Source: Vigna angularis
Lineage: Eukaryota > Streptophyta > Magnoliopsida > Fabales > Fabaceae
DNA: 64,000 nt
Assembly: GCF_016808095.1 (NCBI RefSeq)
Contig: NC_068970.1
Coordinates: 36,118,630 to 36,182,629 of the forward strand
Reading direction: 5' to 3'
The notes below the pieces were generated by a model. It was not told the origin of the DNA and searched no databases. It saw only the letters and a list, made by a program, of their open reading frames with translations. This document shows positions 42,968-57,705 of the stretch, piece by piece; the stretch's first letter is position 1; every line of letters starts with the position of its first letter. Made by a program: the position numbers and the translations under genes.

Positions 42968-42971
<4 letters not shown>

Positions 42972-45005
42972 ACGATATAAATTAATTGTATTTTAGATTT
43001 TATGAAGGTAATAACTTGTTTTATGAATTTATTTGAACACATAAATTGAAGACACACACTCTTGCCCGCATAACTAGAAAAACAGGTATATCTAAAAGAC
43101 AAGATTTTTAAACAAGTTCAGATCAGAACTGAAAGAAGAAATGAGGAGCATGAAGAGATGCATTCACCGTAGAAAGTAAAGTTCTGCAAAATTAACATCT
43201 GGTATTTTCCTTTTTCAGTCAATTGGGAGATATAATAGTTCAAGTGTCATTGATTAGATTTGACTTATGTGATAGATGTAAGAGGATAACATATGTCATT
43301 TTGTATCAATTTCTCTTTTAAGTAATTATTTCTTCGTATGGTCTTCATTCTTATACCAATCATTTATTATTAAGCCAAAACCTATAACTAAGAGGCTTGA
43401 GTAAATAAAAGTTATCCATCCGTATAAAAAGAAATTAGAAGAAATTTTAGACGTTCAATCAAGTTAGATTGAATGACTAGATAATGTTAGATAAATAGAG
43501 TTAGTAAAATAGATAATAAAATATTACAATTTTGTTTCTATTTGATCCAACCCGAAAGTAAGTTTTACTATTTATTTTGTAGATATATTTTTAATTTTAA
43601 ATTTATTTTTGGTATATGATACTTTTTCATTAAAGTTCATATTAAACTACATAAAATTCATTATAAAAATAATTATTAAAATTATTCATGCGATTTTTTT
43701 AAAATATTTGTTATACTTATTTCATTTATTCAAAACTAAAATAGAAGTTTTTTTTTTCAAATAGTTGACCCAACATGAACTCATAACCTAAATAACCTGC
43801 TCAAATTAACTAGCAACCAAAACAACTTGTTGGGTGTAATACAAGAAAAAAAAAACTCTTTAAGTAGAAAAATCATCATAAAAAAAAAAAAGAAGCAAAC
43901 CATAAATTTAACATATGTTACAATTCAAAACTTGCATTCACGAATACACAACACAAATATTACTCCATATTTCTAGTTAAAATTACAAATCTTTATATAA
44001 TTTTTTTGACGAAAATTATAATTCTTTTCATACAATTTTTTTTTTAACAAAATTGTGAACTCTCAAATGATACATAACTAAGTCCGTCGTACATAAATAC
44101 TTATTGAGTTGTGGTAACAATTCACAAATCAACTCTTCATTTTTCTAGTATTTTTATATTGTTTTTTTTTATATTATTGAATTTGAGACTTTGGTGAATA
44201 TACACTTGAGAACCAGCATGCCCTCTAATCAATAAAAATCACACATAAAGACGTGTTCAACGAATCTTCAACATGATCTCTTCTTATTTGTGCTATGAAA
44301 TAGACAATGACATGCCGTTACAAATCTGTTTGAACCACTCTTGGCATAGAATCACTAACGATGACAATCATTATCAATCGTTAATCCTTATCACCTTGTA
44401 TATTGCAAAGCCAAATCTCACCATACATCCATAAACAAAGTTATTGCACACAGAAAAAAAAAATATGAATACTAACTTCTTTCTAAAGGCACAACATTCA
44501 ATGTTGAATGTAGTTAACATGCTAAACTACCCCACTTCCTCCCTTGATTAGAACCTCAAACATGAGAATCACACCATCAAAAAATAATATATTCAAGGTT
44601 AAATTCACCAATAACTTGTATCCAACTAATATGATAAGTTAATAGTTGAGTATAAATACTAAAATACTAAATTTGCATTATACTCCATTGGTAAAGATGG
44701 ATGTGAATTTGGCCAACCAGATTGATATTCAAACTTAATAATAAGATTTGTTAATAATGACCCATTAAGTTTATAATTTAATATTTAATATTTACTATAT
44801 TACATACATAAAGTCTTTTAACAATACGATGTAAACAAGATTGGATTTCTATTGAACATACATCTACATGTTCACACTTAGTGTTTGAACATGTTTTATC
44901 CTAAAAAATACACGTGAAAAAACATTATATACAATCTTAATTTTTATATTATAAATTATTTTTGTTGCAACTTTTTAAAATTTTAATCTTAAAAAATAAT
45001 CGTTA
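42968..45005. other. No recognisable gene
   Basis: AT-rich on both strands. A pair of words like those in hAT MITE ends (TGATCCAACCCGAAAG at about 43543; GTTGACCCAACATGAACTCATAACC at about 43764) may mark an old MITE of about 300 bp, but no TSD was found. Confidence 0.4.
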
Positions 45006-45420
45006 TATTATGTAGGTGGAAGGTTAATGTTGATGGTAGTGCAAGAGGTTGTCTCAATTATGTTGCAAGTGGTGGTATGATCAGACGTAATAGAAGAGAG
45101 TTTGTTGAATGATTTACTATGTTTTGAGATATCAAGTCTATTTATGTTGAGTTGATAAGTGTTATCCTTGTAACAAATAACTCTAAAGTCAACAATTACA
45201 AACTTACATTGAGCGTGAATGTGATTCATTTTAGTTTGTAATGATTTTCAGAATTTTAGTATTGTTTTGTAGAGGATGAATTCTCGTTGGCAGAAGACAC
45301 TTAACGTTGGGAAGATACAAATTATAAAGTTCTTCATGTGTTTTTCCGAAAATAATAAATGTGTTGATGGTTTTGCTCATATTGGTCTTGATTTTATATG
45401 GTCACAATCTTTTACCTTAT
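45006..45420 (+). pseudogene. RNase H domain relic of a retroelement
   Basis: The plus strand reads WKVNVDGSARGCLN, then ASGGMIRRNRREFV, and after stops and frame changes VELISVILVTNNS. Later comes FMCFSENNKCVDGFAHIGLD. These are the conserved steps of plant RVT_3-type RNase H domains: W.(K)(V/L)N.DGS..G....A..GG..R...G.F, AE..A...., and (V).RE.N..AD.LA..G. Such domains end LINE-type ORF2 proteins and stand alone in many plant genes. Stops and missing residues show a relic. The neighbouring CACTA element begins right after it. Confidence 0.6.
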
Positions 45421-45439
45421 AGTGTTGGTTGAATTAGTT

Positions 45440-47129
45440 TAAAGTAAAGGAAAACAACAGCGGTTATTTTCGTTTAAAGGTAGCGGTTCCGCAACTGAGG
45501 TATATACATGTGAGGCAAAAAGGGATAGGTTATTTGTCTTGGTTTTGAACCGAGGTAAAAAAGGGTAGGATTTTGCCTCGATTCTTAGGTAAGCAAAGCT
45601 GTAGAGTTCTTTTTTAATTTTTTTATATCGACAGGCTTTTCGGCTCGGTTCCTACTGAACCGAAGCAGTATGTGTGACAATATTGGTTGGAGTTGGCAAT
45701 GCTAGCCATAGTGACACGCATAACCACCTCCATCCGCGCCCCCCTTACATCACTCCCGCAACCATAGAAAAAAAAGGAATCAGATACAAAACAGAACTCT
45801 CAATTCAAGAGACGAACCCCAAATTACAAAATTGAATCACAAGAATACCCAAATACAATAATCGTCAAAGTCCTCATCTTCACTGCTCAATCCGTGTGAA
45901 GCGCGAGAAACAGGAGCTCCAATTCAAGCCCTAGCTTGCAGAGTAACACAAAATCCCCACCCAAGATCAAAACAGAGACCCAAGATTTCCCAATTCAGAA
46001 ACCCAATTTGATAGAACCCCAAAATTGCAATTTTTGAATGGCAATGATGCTTTCCCTACAAAGAAAACACAAAACCAGGAGGAATTTATGGAAACGAAGA
46101 AGAGTTCCTACAAAGCCCCAAATCAAAACATTCAATCACGAGCTCTATTGTTGCGAAACCGCCTGAGAACGGAGACCACCACACTGCGAACACAAGTCTG
46201 CTCTTAATCGTCATCAAACAGGGCTTCTATCGCAAAGACAATGAAGATGGAACCCTTGTGGAGGCAGCGCCGCTGCAGCTCTTACTATGCTGCAAGAAAG
46301 GAGTTTACTCTCGTTCTTGCCTCCCTAAGTCGCGCTATCGTTGCACTGCCAACTATACCCTCACCATGCCCTTGTCACGCCCTTGCCACACCCTAGCTGC
46401 GTCATCGTCGTTCTTTCGCTGTTATCGCAGTGCCCTTGTCGTGCCCTTGCCACACCCTAGCCGTGTCGTCGCCGTTCTTTCGTTGCCATCGTAGTGCCCT
46501 TGTTGCGCCCTCGCCACACCCTAGTCGCGTCGTTGCCATTCTTTCGCTGCCATCGTAGTGTCATCGATGATCCTCCCAGGTTGGTTGTCTGCGAGAAAGG
46601 AAGAAGAAAGAAGCTTGAAGCTTTTAGGTTCGCAGGTTCGCTCGAGATAAATGGTAGAGAGAAGAGATTGGGAATAGAACCTCTGAATAGGGTTTGTTGA
46701 GAGAAACCAGCAATAGGGAAAATAAATTGGTGTTTCTCCACTCTGCAATACCAACCTAGAACCAGTGCGAAAGGGGGAAGAAGATAGGCTGGGTTGTTTG
46801 AGAACATAACAAGACTTAGGGAAATTAAACTTTGAAAATTACGCAGGCTTTTATGCCTCGGTTCTCCTCTCAACCGAGTCAGTAGGCCTCTTCCAGAAAA
46901 GGTGTCAGATGAAAAGTCTAACTTGCAGAAAAGTAGGTGGCTTCCACAAGTTATTATGTCTCAGTTGCTCTTATAATCAAGACAATAGATCCTTTCTACT
47001 TTGGTTTCCAAAAAACCAAGACATATAACTTCGTTATTATTACAAAAATGTCACCGTGTTTTTATATGCTTCGATTTTTATAAAACCGAAGCATATATGG
47101 CGCGTTAAAAAATCATTCTTTTACTAGTG
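45440..47129 (-). mobile_element. CACTA-family element with captured GC-rich segment (copy 1)
   Basis: The clear end is at 47129: on the minus strand CACTAGTAAAAGAATGATTT followed by TTAACGCGCCATATATGC, as in the elements at 47879 and 57706. TTCGGTT..AACCGA hairpin words lie just inside (47050-47095 and 46845-46890; on the far side 45540-45670). The left end near 45440 has no recognisable CACTA terminus, so no TSD can be shown. The interior (45670-46860) is GC-rich, with leader-like sequence and a 64-bp tandem repeat; no transposase. The source gene is not recognised. Confidence 0.65.
46367..46558. repeat. 64-bp GC-rich tandem repeat, three units
   Basis: Units start at 46367, 46431 and 46495 (TGCCCTTGTCGTGCCCTTGC.., with CACACCCTAG inside). 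They are about 85-90% alike. The period is not a multiple of three. Confidence 0.88.
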
Positions 47130-47206
47130 AAGCCTCCCAAAGTTTAGGTTTCGTAAATTGGAGGTTGTTTATTCTTTACATGTGTCCCTTCATATTCATA
47201 TTTATA

Positions 47207-47283
<77 letters not shown>

Positions 47284-47826
47284 CATGTGAAAACATGTGA
47301 ATGATCAAAGGGGCTGGCCAGATTGAAGAAGAACAAGAGAGGAAATGCGTCGAAAGTTGGCCTAGGCTTGAGAAATCGCAAATTAAAAGGGAGAATGACA
47401 TTGTATAGGGTTCCATTGAATGTGAGGAGAGTGAAATTGTAGACGTGCATGGGGAAAATGGAAAATGAGATTCGAATGCGAAAATAAAAACTTAATCTAA
47501 ATGTACTTAACAGAATTGATCAGTTGACGGCAAAGGAGTAAAATAGCACCAACTAACCCTCGCAAAAAAAAAATAATAATAGACGTTATACTTTATACTC
47601 TACCTTTAATATGAATAAGTAATGTACAATTGTACATGAATTACTAGTATATAAGTAATTCTTGTTATACAATTATGTAATTCATAATAATTTCATACTG
47701 TTTACATATTTAACTCCATCAAATTTTTAACTAATACTCATATAAATTATGACTCTTAACATGAGAAATGTTGATTATAGGTGTTTTAAGACTCGATCTA
47801 TACAAAAGTCTAAAAATAAAAAATAG

Positions 47827-47830
<4 letters not shown>
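47130..47830. repeat. Spacer with (TA)n tract
   Basis: (TA)n at 47211-47281. Then 47285-47470 is a purine-rich, gene-like stretch (AAGAAGAACAAGAGAGGAAATG..) without a long frame or a recognised family; the rest is AT-rich. Confidence 0.6.

Positions 47831-47878
<48 letters not shown>
47831..47878. repeat. (TA)n microsatellite at the left end of a CACTA element
   Basis: About 24 TA units directly abutting ACTAGTAAAAAAGG. Confidence 0.95.
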
Positions 47879-47880
<2 letters not shown>

Positions 47881-49085
47881 TAGTAAAAAAGGAGGTTTTT
47901 AACTCTCACATTACGCTTCGATTTAAAAAAACCTGAAGCGTATCAAAATGCGGTGGCAATTTCTTAATTTTTGCAAAACTATATGCCTCGGTTCAATTGG
48001 AACCGATGTCTAAGGGGTATACTGCATCGGTTCTCTTACCAACCGAGGCAAAAAACTTTGCTTTCCCCCTGCAAATCAGTCTTTTCACCTGCCAGGTTTT
48101 TCAAAAGAGGCATACTGCCTCGGTTCTGTGCAGAACCGAGGTAGTATGTCATGCCAAAGCTGACAACCTTTGTATCTGAATGTTTCAAATCAATTTTTTC
48201 AACCTCTACTGCCTCGGTTCCATTTGAACTGATGTCATAAGGTCTTTATGCCTCGGTTTAAGCACGAACTGATGCCTATAGTTAGAAATATCTTTAAATT
48301 TTGTAATTTATATTTTTTTTTAATTTTTTGTGAAAGGTTTATGCCTCGGTTGTCTTTAGAACCGAGGCAGTAGAGTATTATTACCTCGGTTGTCTATTTA
48401 ACCGAGGTAATAACTTCTTCGATTTTTAAATTTCATACCTTTCATTCTCCCCTTCCACAACCTTCTTACCACCAGCATCCTCAACTCCCACCAAACAAAC
48501 TTATCCTCAGACTCACCATCCTCAACTCGCTCCGCCGCCACTGCCTCCACCACCGGTCGTCGCCACTGCCTCCACCGTTGGTCGTCGTCGTTGCCTCCAC
48601 CGTTGGTCCTCGTCGTTGCCTCAACCGTTGGTCATCACCGTTGCCTCCACCACCGGTCGTCGCCGATGTCTCTACTTCTCCCACGCGAACTGCGTTGTCT
48701 GTTGTCGCCTTTGGTCGTACGTCGTCGCCACTGACTTTTCGTCACCGTCTTCAGTCGTTCATTGTCGCCTTCGGCCGTTCGTCGTCACCTTCGGTCGTTC
48801 ATTGCCGCCTTTGGCTGTTTCGTCGCCGCCTTTGTTGTCCCAGATCAAAAAGAAAAAGAAAATATTTTGAAAAGCAAAAAGTCCCAATTTTCTGAAAAAA
48901 TAAAATAAAAAAAGGCTTTTACCGCCTCGGTTCGAAACCAACCGAGACAAAAAAAAACCCACACATACTGCCTCGGTTCAAAACCGAGACAAAAAGGTTA
49001 TCCGTTTTTATCTCGTCTGTATATACCTCGGTTCAGGAACCACGATCATAAACAAAACAACCGAGACAATAACCTTTCATTGCAG
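47879..49085 (+). mobile_element. CACTA-family element (copy 2), right terminus lost
   Basis: It starts (C)ACTAGTAAAAAAGGAGGTTT, the same terminal and subterminal layout as 57706, including CGGTGGCAATTTCTTAATTT.., and many TGCCTCGGTT..AACCGAGGCA hairpins in both flanks (47960-48420 and 48920-49065). The first C of the terminus is replaced by T from the (TA)n. On the right, subterminal repeats stop at about 49085 without a TAGTG end. The interior (48430-48850) is GC-rich captured sequence with a 25-bp array. No transposase. Confidence 0.65.
48541..48665. repeat. 25-bp GC-rich array, five units
   Basis: CTGCCTCCACCACCGGTCGT-like units start at 48541, 48566, 48591, 48616 and 48641. A second, looser series (CGCCTTCGGTCGTTCATTGT) follows at 48700-48830. 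Confidence 0.88.
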
Positions 49086-50925
49086 TATATACGTGAATTC
49101 AAGAAAAAGAATATTTACAGGATTTCGTATATTAAAGTATAAGTACAACTTAATCCGTAATATATATTAAATCTATATTTAAACATTTGGTGATTATAGT
49201 ATTCAATATAGGCCTCATTAATAATTTTGTTCATTGTACTAAAAAGTTGAATAAGGACATAAAATATCTGGTTTAAAGGTGTGATTTAATTATAAATAAA
49301 TAAGTTTATTTTATTCATATAAAATATTGTAATCATGTTTCTGTTTATTGTTATTAAGAATATATAGAATTCATTCAATATATCCAAAAGTATTTACTTC
49401 ATAGTCTGACTGTTACAATACCTTTTATTAACTTTTAAATAACTAACTTAATCAGATCTGTTTATTATATGTGTTGCAACTAAAACAAGAGAGCATAGTT
49501 TAGGAAAACGTCTAAACAAAATTAAAATTAGTAATAGTTGATATTTCATTGAATTCAACAATAATAGTTAAAATAAATGCTACTTTAGATTTTAAGTTTA
49601 ACTTTAAATTAATATTATAAATTTAATATATATTATTTCATCCTTATATTACTCGTTAACGTGAGATCTTCAATTAGCTAAATAATCCTTTCAGTCATTT
49701 ATGGTGTTTCCTAAATTAATTGAATGATTGTATTGTAAATTATTTATTTTCGTAATCACACTTTTCACCTATTCATCATTTATTTTATAATATGAATAAA
49801 TCTCAATAATTTAAAAATGTTATAATTTAAAATATTTATTTATCATAAATTTTAATTCTATAAAAGAATATTATAAAAATTAAAATAATGACTATTTATA
49901 CCACCTTGCTAATAATCAACACTTCACTCATGTGACCATGCATTACGCTGGTGAGATGTTGAAAATAACGAATTAACGGATAAAAAGTTCCTTGCAAAAT
50001 AACCAACCTCAATCTTTGACCACTTTCTGAATGCGGATTTGTCGCATATCTAATGAACGCAATCTACTTCTGCAGTATCAAATTAAAGTTTTCACTTTTC
50101 CCATTTTCTTAATTAAACATGGTTAATTAATAATTTTTATCTTCATCTCCACGTTATATATTAACCACCATTTTTATTAACAGTCTTATATTGTCACAAT
50201 TTAATTGAATAGTTTATTGCAAATCTTAAATATACATTTTAAAATTTACTAATTATATTTTTTTTGTGGTATAATTTATTTCTTAAAAATGTTCATTATT
50301 TTTATCATATAAACAGTCAAAAGAATATCACTTATGCAATTTAATGCACTTGCTAAAATATTCATATGATATATTGAAATTATCCAATGAAAGGAGTGGA
50401 GTTTATTGTTTTCATGCTATAATTATACAGCTCTTTTATAATTTCATTGAAGAAAAAATATAGGGAGGTTATTTATTCAAATGTGTTCCTTAATATGCTA
50501 TATTATTCTAATTGTTTATTATTTCCATATCGATAAGGTTAGTTGCTATATTAGACCTTGATGGAGGTTGGTTATGATGAGTTATGATGAATCACTTTGA
50601 AACTAGATCTTTAATGATATCTCATATTTACACGTAAAATTCTAGATTTTTTAGCGTGATTCTTGGTATTAATATATATTGTATTATATACAAACTATAT
50701 TGTAACCCATGATTATAGGATATCAAATCCTAAACATGGATCTCCTCAACTTTATCTTCCAATTAATACAAAGTTCTTCATAATTAACATACAATTTTAT
50801 AAAACGAATAAATTATGTTCATTTATTATCAAAATACTCGCTACTCTTTTAACTGATAAGAAATGTAATTATTGTAATGTTATTATTATAGATTACATAT
50901 TATACTAATATACTTTATTTATGTC
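49086..50925. other. AT-rich spacer, nothing recognised
   Basis: No frames of coding character, no repeats with definable ends. Confidence 0.5.
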
Positions 50926-51111
50926 AATCAAAATAAAATGTAATATATACTTTTCAAAATGTATTGAAACATCTAGCTTGTTACTATGTTTCATTTCAAT
51001 AGAGTTTAATATTAATGATTATGTTAATATAAAATTATCATTAATGTCCAAATTAGAGAAAAAAACAACTTTTTTAAGAAGTTATTTAGGTTAAACTCGT
51101 GTAATTCAATC

Positions 51112-52352
<1,241 letters not shown>

Positions 52353-52479
52353 GTTCATGTATATCTGCCAGGTGTTTTGTTTAATATTTAATATGTAAAA
52401 TAATTGAAATATGCAGTTGTTATCATTAGATAGTACAATTTGTTTTTTTTATAATCTTTAGTGTATATATATAATTAAA

Positions 52480-52640
52480 GGATAATGATATTTTACAATA
52501 TTTTAACACCATTTACGTATCATTCTGTAATTGGTCCATGTTGGTGTTTATGGTTATTATTATTGATTGTCAAGTAATTTTGGACCAATTACAGAATGAC
52601 ATGCAGATAATGTTAAAATGTTGTAAAAGTATCATTATCC
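52480..52640. mobile_element. 161-bp MITE with 9-bp TSD and a preserved empty site
   Basis: Ends GGATAATGATATTTTACAAT.. and its inverted counterpart ..GTAAAAGTATCATTATCC, about 60 bp of TIR including TTCTGTAATTGGTCCA. The exact 9-bp duplication ataattaaa lies at 52471-52479 and 52641-52649. Copy B at about 56233-56245 has a single ataattaaa in the same context, the uninserted state. The 9-bp TSD suggests Mutator-type mobilisation. Confidence 0.93.
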
Positions 52641-52752
52641 ATAATTAAACTAGTGTATGATGAAATAATGAATTTTGTTTTTGCTAAAATAACTATATAT
52701 ATAATTTATTATTGCAAAACGTCTATCATTACATAATTTAATGTGTTTCTAC

Positions 52753-55700
52753 CACTAGTGTAGAAATCACTTTAGACGTCCGTTATTTTGGGCTTTTTAT
52801 ATCCGACCCGTATCAGACATCTATATGGGTGACGTTGATGGGGCGTCCGACCTATTTAGTCGAACGTCTATATAGACGTCCGACCCTACACAAGTCGGAC
52901 ATCTAAGACCCTGAAACGAGTTTGGCCTCTATAATTCGTTGGACGTCTTTGTATGCACTGACAGACGTCTATAGACGTCTGATGTGGAATTAACATACGT
53001 CTAGTGAGTATTTTTTTTTTAAATTTATTTATTTTTGCAATAAAACCACACCTAAAAAGCAGAAAATTGTCCCAGAACATTGTAATATTATTTATCAACT
53101 TGTTTGAAGTTAACAAAGTACTAAAAAACAATCCAAAACCTAAATTATCAAAAGTTAAAGTTAAACCAAATCTAAATATGTTGAACAACAATAATAAATC
53201 TTCCTATCTAAGTCCATCTTTGCAGAAGATAAGTTGTCCACTCCTGTCTTATCTTCTTAATTGCGTCCTCTGGTATAGTAGATGTACTAAGCGCTGCAAA
53301 ATGAAGAAAGATGCATTATGTATCTATCTTACAACAAAGTTAAGTTGTAAGAAACTAAGAATCTAAATAAGTTAAGCATCATTACCTCATTCCAGTCATT
53401 TGTAATGATAACTCGAATGATGGTCTTAATCCAAGACATGACAGTACCCACATTCCCATGAATCTAACTGCTTGTTACACTAAAATGACAAACTAAATAG
53501 TCAAGCATTTAGATCATTCAATAACTAGTAAAATAAATTAGAACTATAAATGACTTACAACCTTTGGATACAAGACGAATACTAGCTGACCTCAGTCTTT
53601 ACCCATTACTCTATTTACATTGAAAACACAAGGTAATATTAATATAACTATATTTATCATAAAATGCGAAGGTCAAAATGAATTTGAAACATAAAAAGAG
53701 AAACACTTACCCTTGAAGCATGTTTCTTAAGTAATTTTTCATCTTCCCATGCAGTGAACAAAACCATACAATTTTACATTGTTTGGGAATGATGAGCATT
53801 AGCTACCAATGAGACCTATCATGATTCATAAATAGTTAGTAAACTAATTAAGAAAACTTTAACGAAATTTTACATCAAGCAACCCATACTCATTAATGTA
53901 TGGCACAAAGTATATGTCTCTGTTTGACTCAACCATCTATGTTTCCAAATACTTTTGTTTGCTCTCAATTGTGTTACCAAAAGGTTGGATGGTCTGAGGT
54001 TCAACAAATCTGTACATGGAAGACCGACCTTGGTCCACAATGACCGTGTCCATGTGTCTAAAACAACAAAGTTAAGTTGTTAGAAACTAAGAATGTAAAT
54101 AAGTTTAATATGGAAGACAAAATTAACTATTTTACATGCACCATAGTTGAAGGATGGAAATATTCAACATCCTGTCTACCCGAATAATCTCCAGTGCATC
54201 ATTAAATGTGATATATACTGGGACATGGGGGATGCCAAATACTCTATTATCCCAGTACACTTCTACTGGTCCTCTGTTCAACCTGGATAATTTTGTCATG
54301 AGCTTTGCTAGAGGATCATCTTCCACTTCAGCCAAGTCATCATCTTCATCTATGACTAGCTGATGCATCGGCTGCTTGTGGGGACGTATGAACTGAACAT
54401 AAAAATTTCAAAGTTATCAATAAATATTTTTAAATTTAACATACAAAGACTAATAATAAAAATATTATACATGTGGTGTAGCAATGTGTGACATGATCAA
54501 TGCTTTAGGCCAGGCTATACATGTTCCTATGGCCTACCCCACAAAATGAATTTCTGAAGTGGGTACAGGCACCTAAGCCTGGGGATCCCGAACCTCGTCA
54601 ATCGTCACACGCACGTGCTAGTGTAATAGGGGAACACCATGAACAGTCTACCCTCCCTCAAGTATTCGTCCGACAGCCACAATGCGTGGGGATCCCCATC
54701 AACCAACAACTCATATTGACTACTATACTCAATAAGCTCTACAGCAGAGCATGATCTCCTAGTACTGACCTTAGGTGGTGTGGGAGCTTCAGTGGACAAC
54801 CCCATGGTGGGTTGTGTCATGGAATACAATTTCTCTTCAAGCGCTCTTTGAATTTCTTTTTGTTCTTGTAGTTGCTCCATGAATCGTTACTCCATTAATC
54901 TCATGCTTTGGTTGAGCCTTTCCTCCCATTGAAGATCCATCTTCCTCAATGCCTCCTGACTCATGGATTGAGTGTTTTTTTGTGCAGGGCCAAAGTAGTC
55001 ACGAAAACCAATCGCCCTAGGAACTCCACGTACACGTCCTGCGTGCTCGGGCTTTCCAACGGCCGTTGTTAGATTGTCGTCCCTACTTTGGCCAACAAAT
55101 GTTCCCTAAGTTTACTGCTCAACCAACTCATCCTACATATAAAAAAAACTTGGTAAGAAGGAAAATGCAATGATAAATACACAATCAAACAATGCTTTAG
55201 TTTAAACTTCCAATTTTTTGTGAGATCAAGACAGCTGAGGAAGATGTCATTCTCCCATCAGATTTAGTACGAGCAGCCTTCCATAGCTCGTACCTAGCAG
55301 GTGTAGGTGCTAGGTCGGGGGACTCAAGTCCTAAGGCTTCCACTCGAGTCTTCCTCATCTTCTTCTCAAGTTTTGCATAACCACCTCGTGATAACACGTG
55401 TGGTGCATCCTTTAGCCTTTGCCTTTCTTGGGCGGCTAACCTTTTACCCTGTGAAACCATGTATATTCATAAGTGTAAAACCATAATAAATTGCATTAAC
55501 TAAAGACTCTGTAGCTGTTAAGAGACAAACCTGCCAGTCAGTAGACTTTCTAGATGCATAAAACTGCATTCACTCCTCCTGTGTGAAATTGTAGTGTTCC
55601 TATGGATTCTCCTGTTGTCTGTCTCCAAAGACATATATACATGTTAGTCTTATCTTGGAATCCCTCCATCTGGTCGCTACATGAGACAACTCTTTCTTTC

Positions 55701-55790
55701 TAAGCTGAGTAGTGTTTGGAATTTCATAATTTTACTGTTTAAAATAAAAAACATGTTAATGACATAAACCTATAAGAGAAAAAAGTATAT
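52753..55790 (-). mobile_element. CACTA element, right end lost
   Basis: The terminus CACTAGTGTAGAAATCAC at 52753 is followed by a subterminal zone (to about 53000) packed with (T)AGACGTC/GACGTCT words in both orientations. The minus strand carries the second ORF relic at 53390-55640. No inverted CACTAGTGTAG partner is found before copy B of the duplicated segment begins at 55817, so the 5' end and the main transposase (TNPD type) are missing. Confidence 0.7.
53390..55640 (-). pseudogene. CACTA second ORF: Ptta/En-Spm-type region plus Ulp1-like protease relic
   Basis: From the 5' side on the minus strand: 55460-55197 (MVSQGKRLAAQERQRLKDAP, YAKLEKKMRKTRVEALGLES), then GRVRGVPRAIGFRDYFGPAQ (about 55045-54985), typical of the plant Ptta/En-Spm (Transposase_24) region. 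An acidic-linker part follows (HQLVIDEDDDLAEVEDDPLA, EVYWDNRVFGIPHV, MLNISILQLWCM; 54368-54132), then EPQTIQPFGNTIESKQKYLE, VVWFC-like KIVWFCSLHGKMKNYL, and DSWECGYC at about 53455. The last pieces match Ulp1/C48-type cysteine proteases of plant transposons: the His in ..HDRSHW and the catalytic Cys in WECGY can be seen. Stops and frameshifts interrupt every part. Confidence 0.7.
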
Positions 55791-55816
55791 CAAATTTATT
55801 TTAAGTATATACTTTT

Positions 55817-56352
<536 letters not shown>

Positions 56353-57366
56353 GTGTTGATTTATCTTCCAATTTCAATTCATACTTATTATCTTAAAAGA
56401 TTATTTTAAAAGTAAACTATATGTAATGTATGCATATTTAAAATAAATTATTAAATGAGTGAGTTGGTAAATTAAAAATATTTAGTATATATTCTAATTA
56501 AAATATTTTAAAATCTATTATGTTCCTTAATTGTGATAAATGAAATGTACTAGCCGTAGACTATATTTTTTAACATAAAGGAAGGGACAATACATATTGC
56601 TTCTTCTACTATAAGAGGGTGTAGTTTACTCTATATTTTACTATAAGAGGGAAAATAGTAATACTCGTATTAATAAAAGAATAAAATTACAATTTTTGTT
56701 AATAGTATTAATATAATAATAATAATATAAAATTTATATTTCTTATTGTTGATTTTAATTTATTCTAAAATATCGAATAACTAACTATATATACATACAT
56801 AATTACAAACTAAAAATATAAATATTTATCTAAATATATATTATTTTAATTTTAATAATTATGATGATCATAATAACAATAATAATAGAATTGGTAAAGA
56901 TGTGACGAAAGTGATATGAATAATTTTGAAAATAAATAATTATTGGTTAGTAGGTAATAATGAAATAGTAATAATAAAGATTCTGATGAAAGCCATACTA
57001 ATAATTATAGGAGTGGATAATTCTTGATTGTTATTAAAATAATTATGATAAAAAATAATTACAATAATAAGCGTGAATTACGGTAGTAATAACAATTATG
57101 AAAATAATAGTTACTAAAAGGTCAAAAAAATATTAAAATTAAAGGTGGTGATAATAATAACAAAAATGTCAACTATGTATTTTATTTCAGATTTTTTCTG
57201 TCGCAAAAGTATAGAAACTATACTAATATACTAATATAATAAAATAAGACAAAAAATGGATTAAAAAATCATGTTATTGAGTCAAACAATTAATTAAAAT
57301 AGAATAAAATAATTATTATATTTGACAACTAAAATAATCATTTATATATATATCTATATATATATA

Positions 57367-57455
<89 letters not shown>

Positions 57456-57702
57456 AACGTATGTATGAATGTACATATGGATTAAGAACGATACATATTT
57501 GTATAATCTATTTAATAAATTAATGATATATCATATGCTAGTGATTTCGAATCACTCTAATGTGATTGAGAACAACACTCATTTTTTATACCTAACATAC
57601 CTTAACCCATCACAATAATCCACACAAATGAGACAGTGTTACTAAATATTACTAACAACTCATTTATATGGAATTAAACAACTAATGTTATTAATAAGAA
57701 TG
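56353..57702. other. AT-rich spacer ending in a long (TA)n
   Basis: Rich in AATAAT/ATAATA words; (TA)n with a few TCTA interruptions at 57342-57451. Nothing else recognised. Confidence 0.55.
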
Positions 57703-57705
57703 TTA

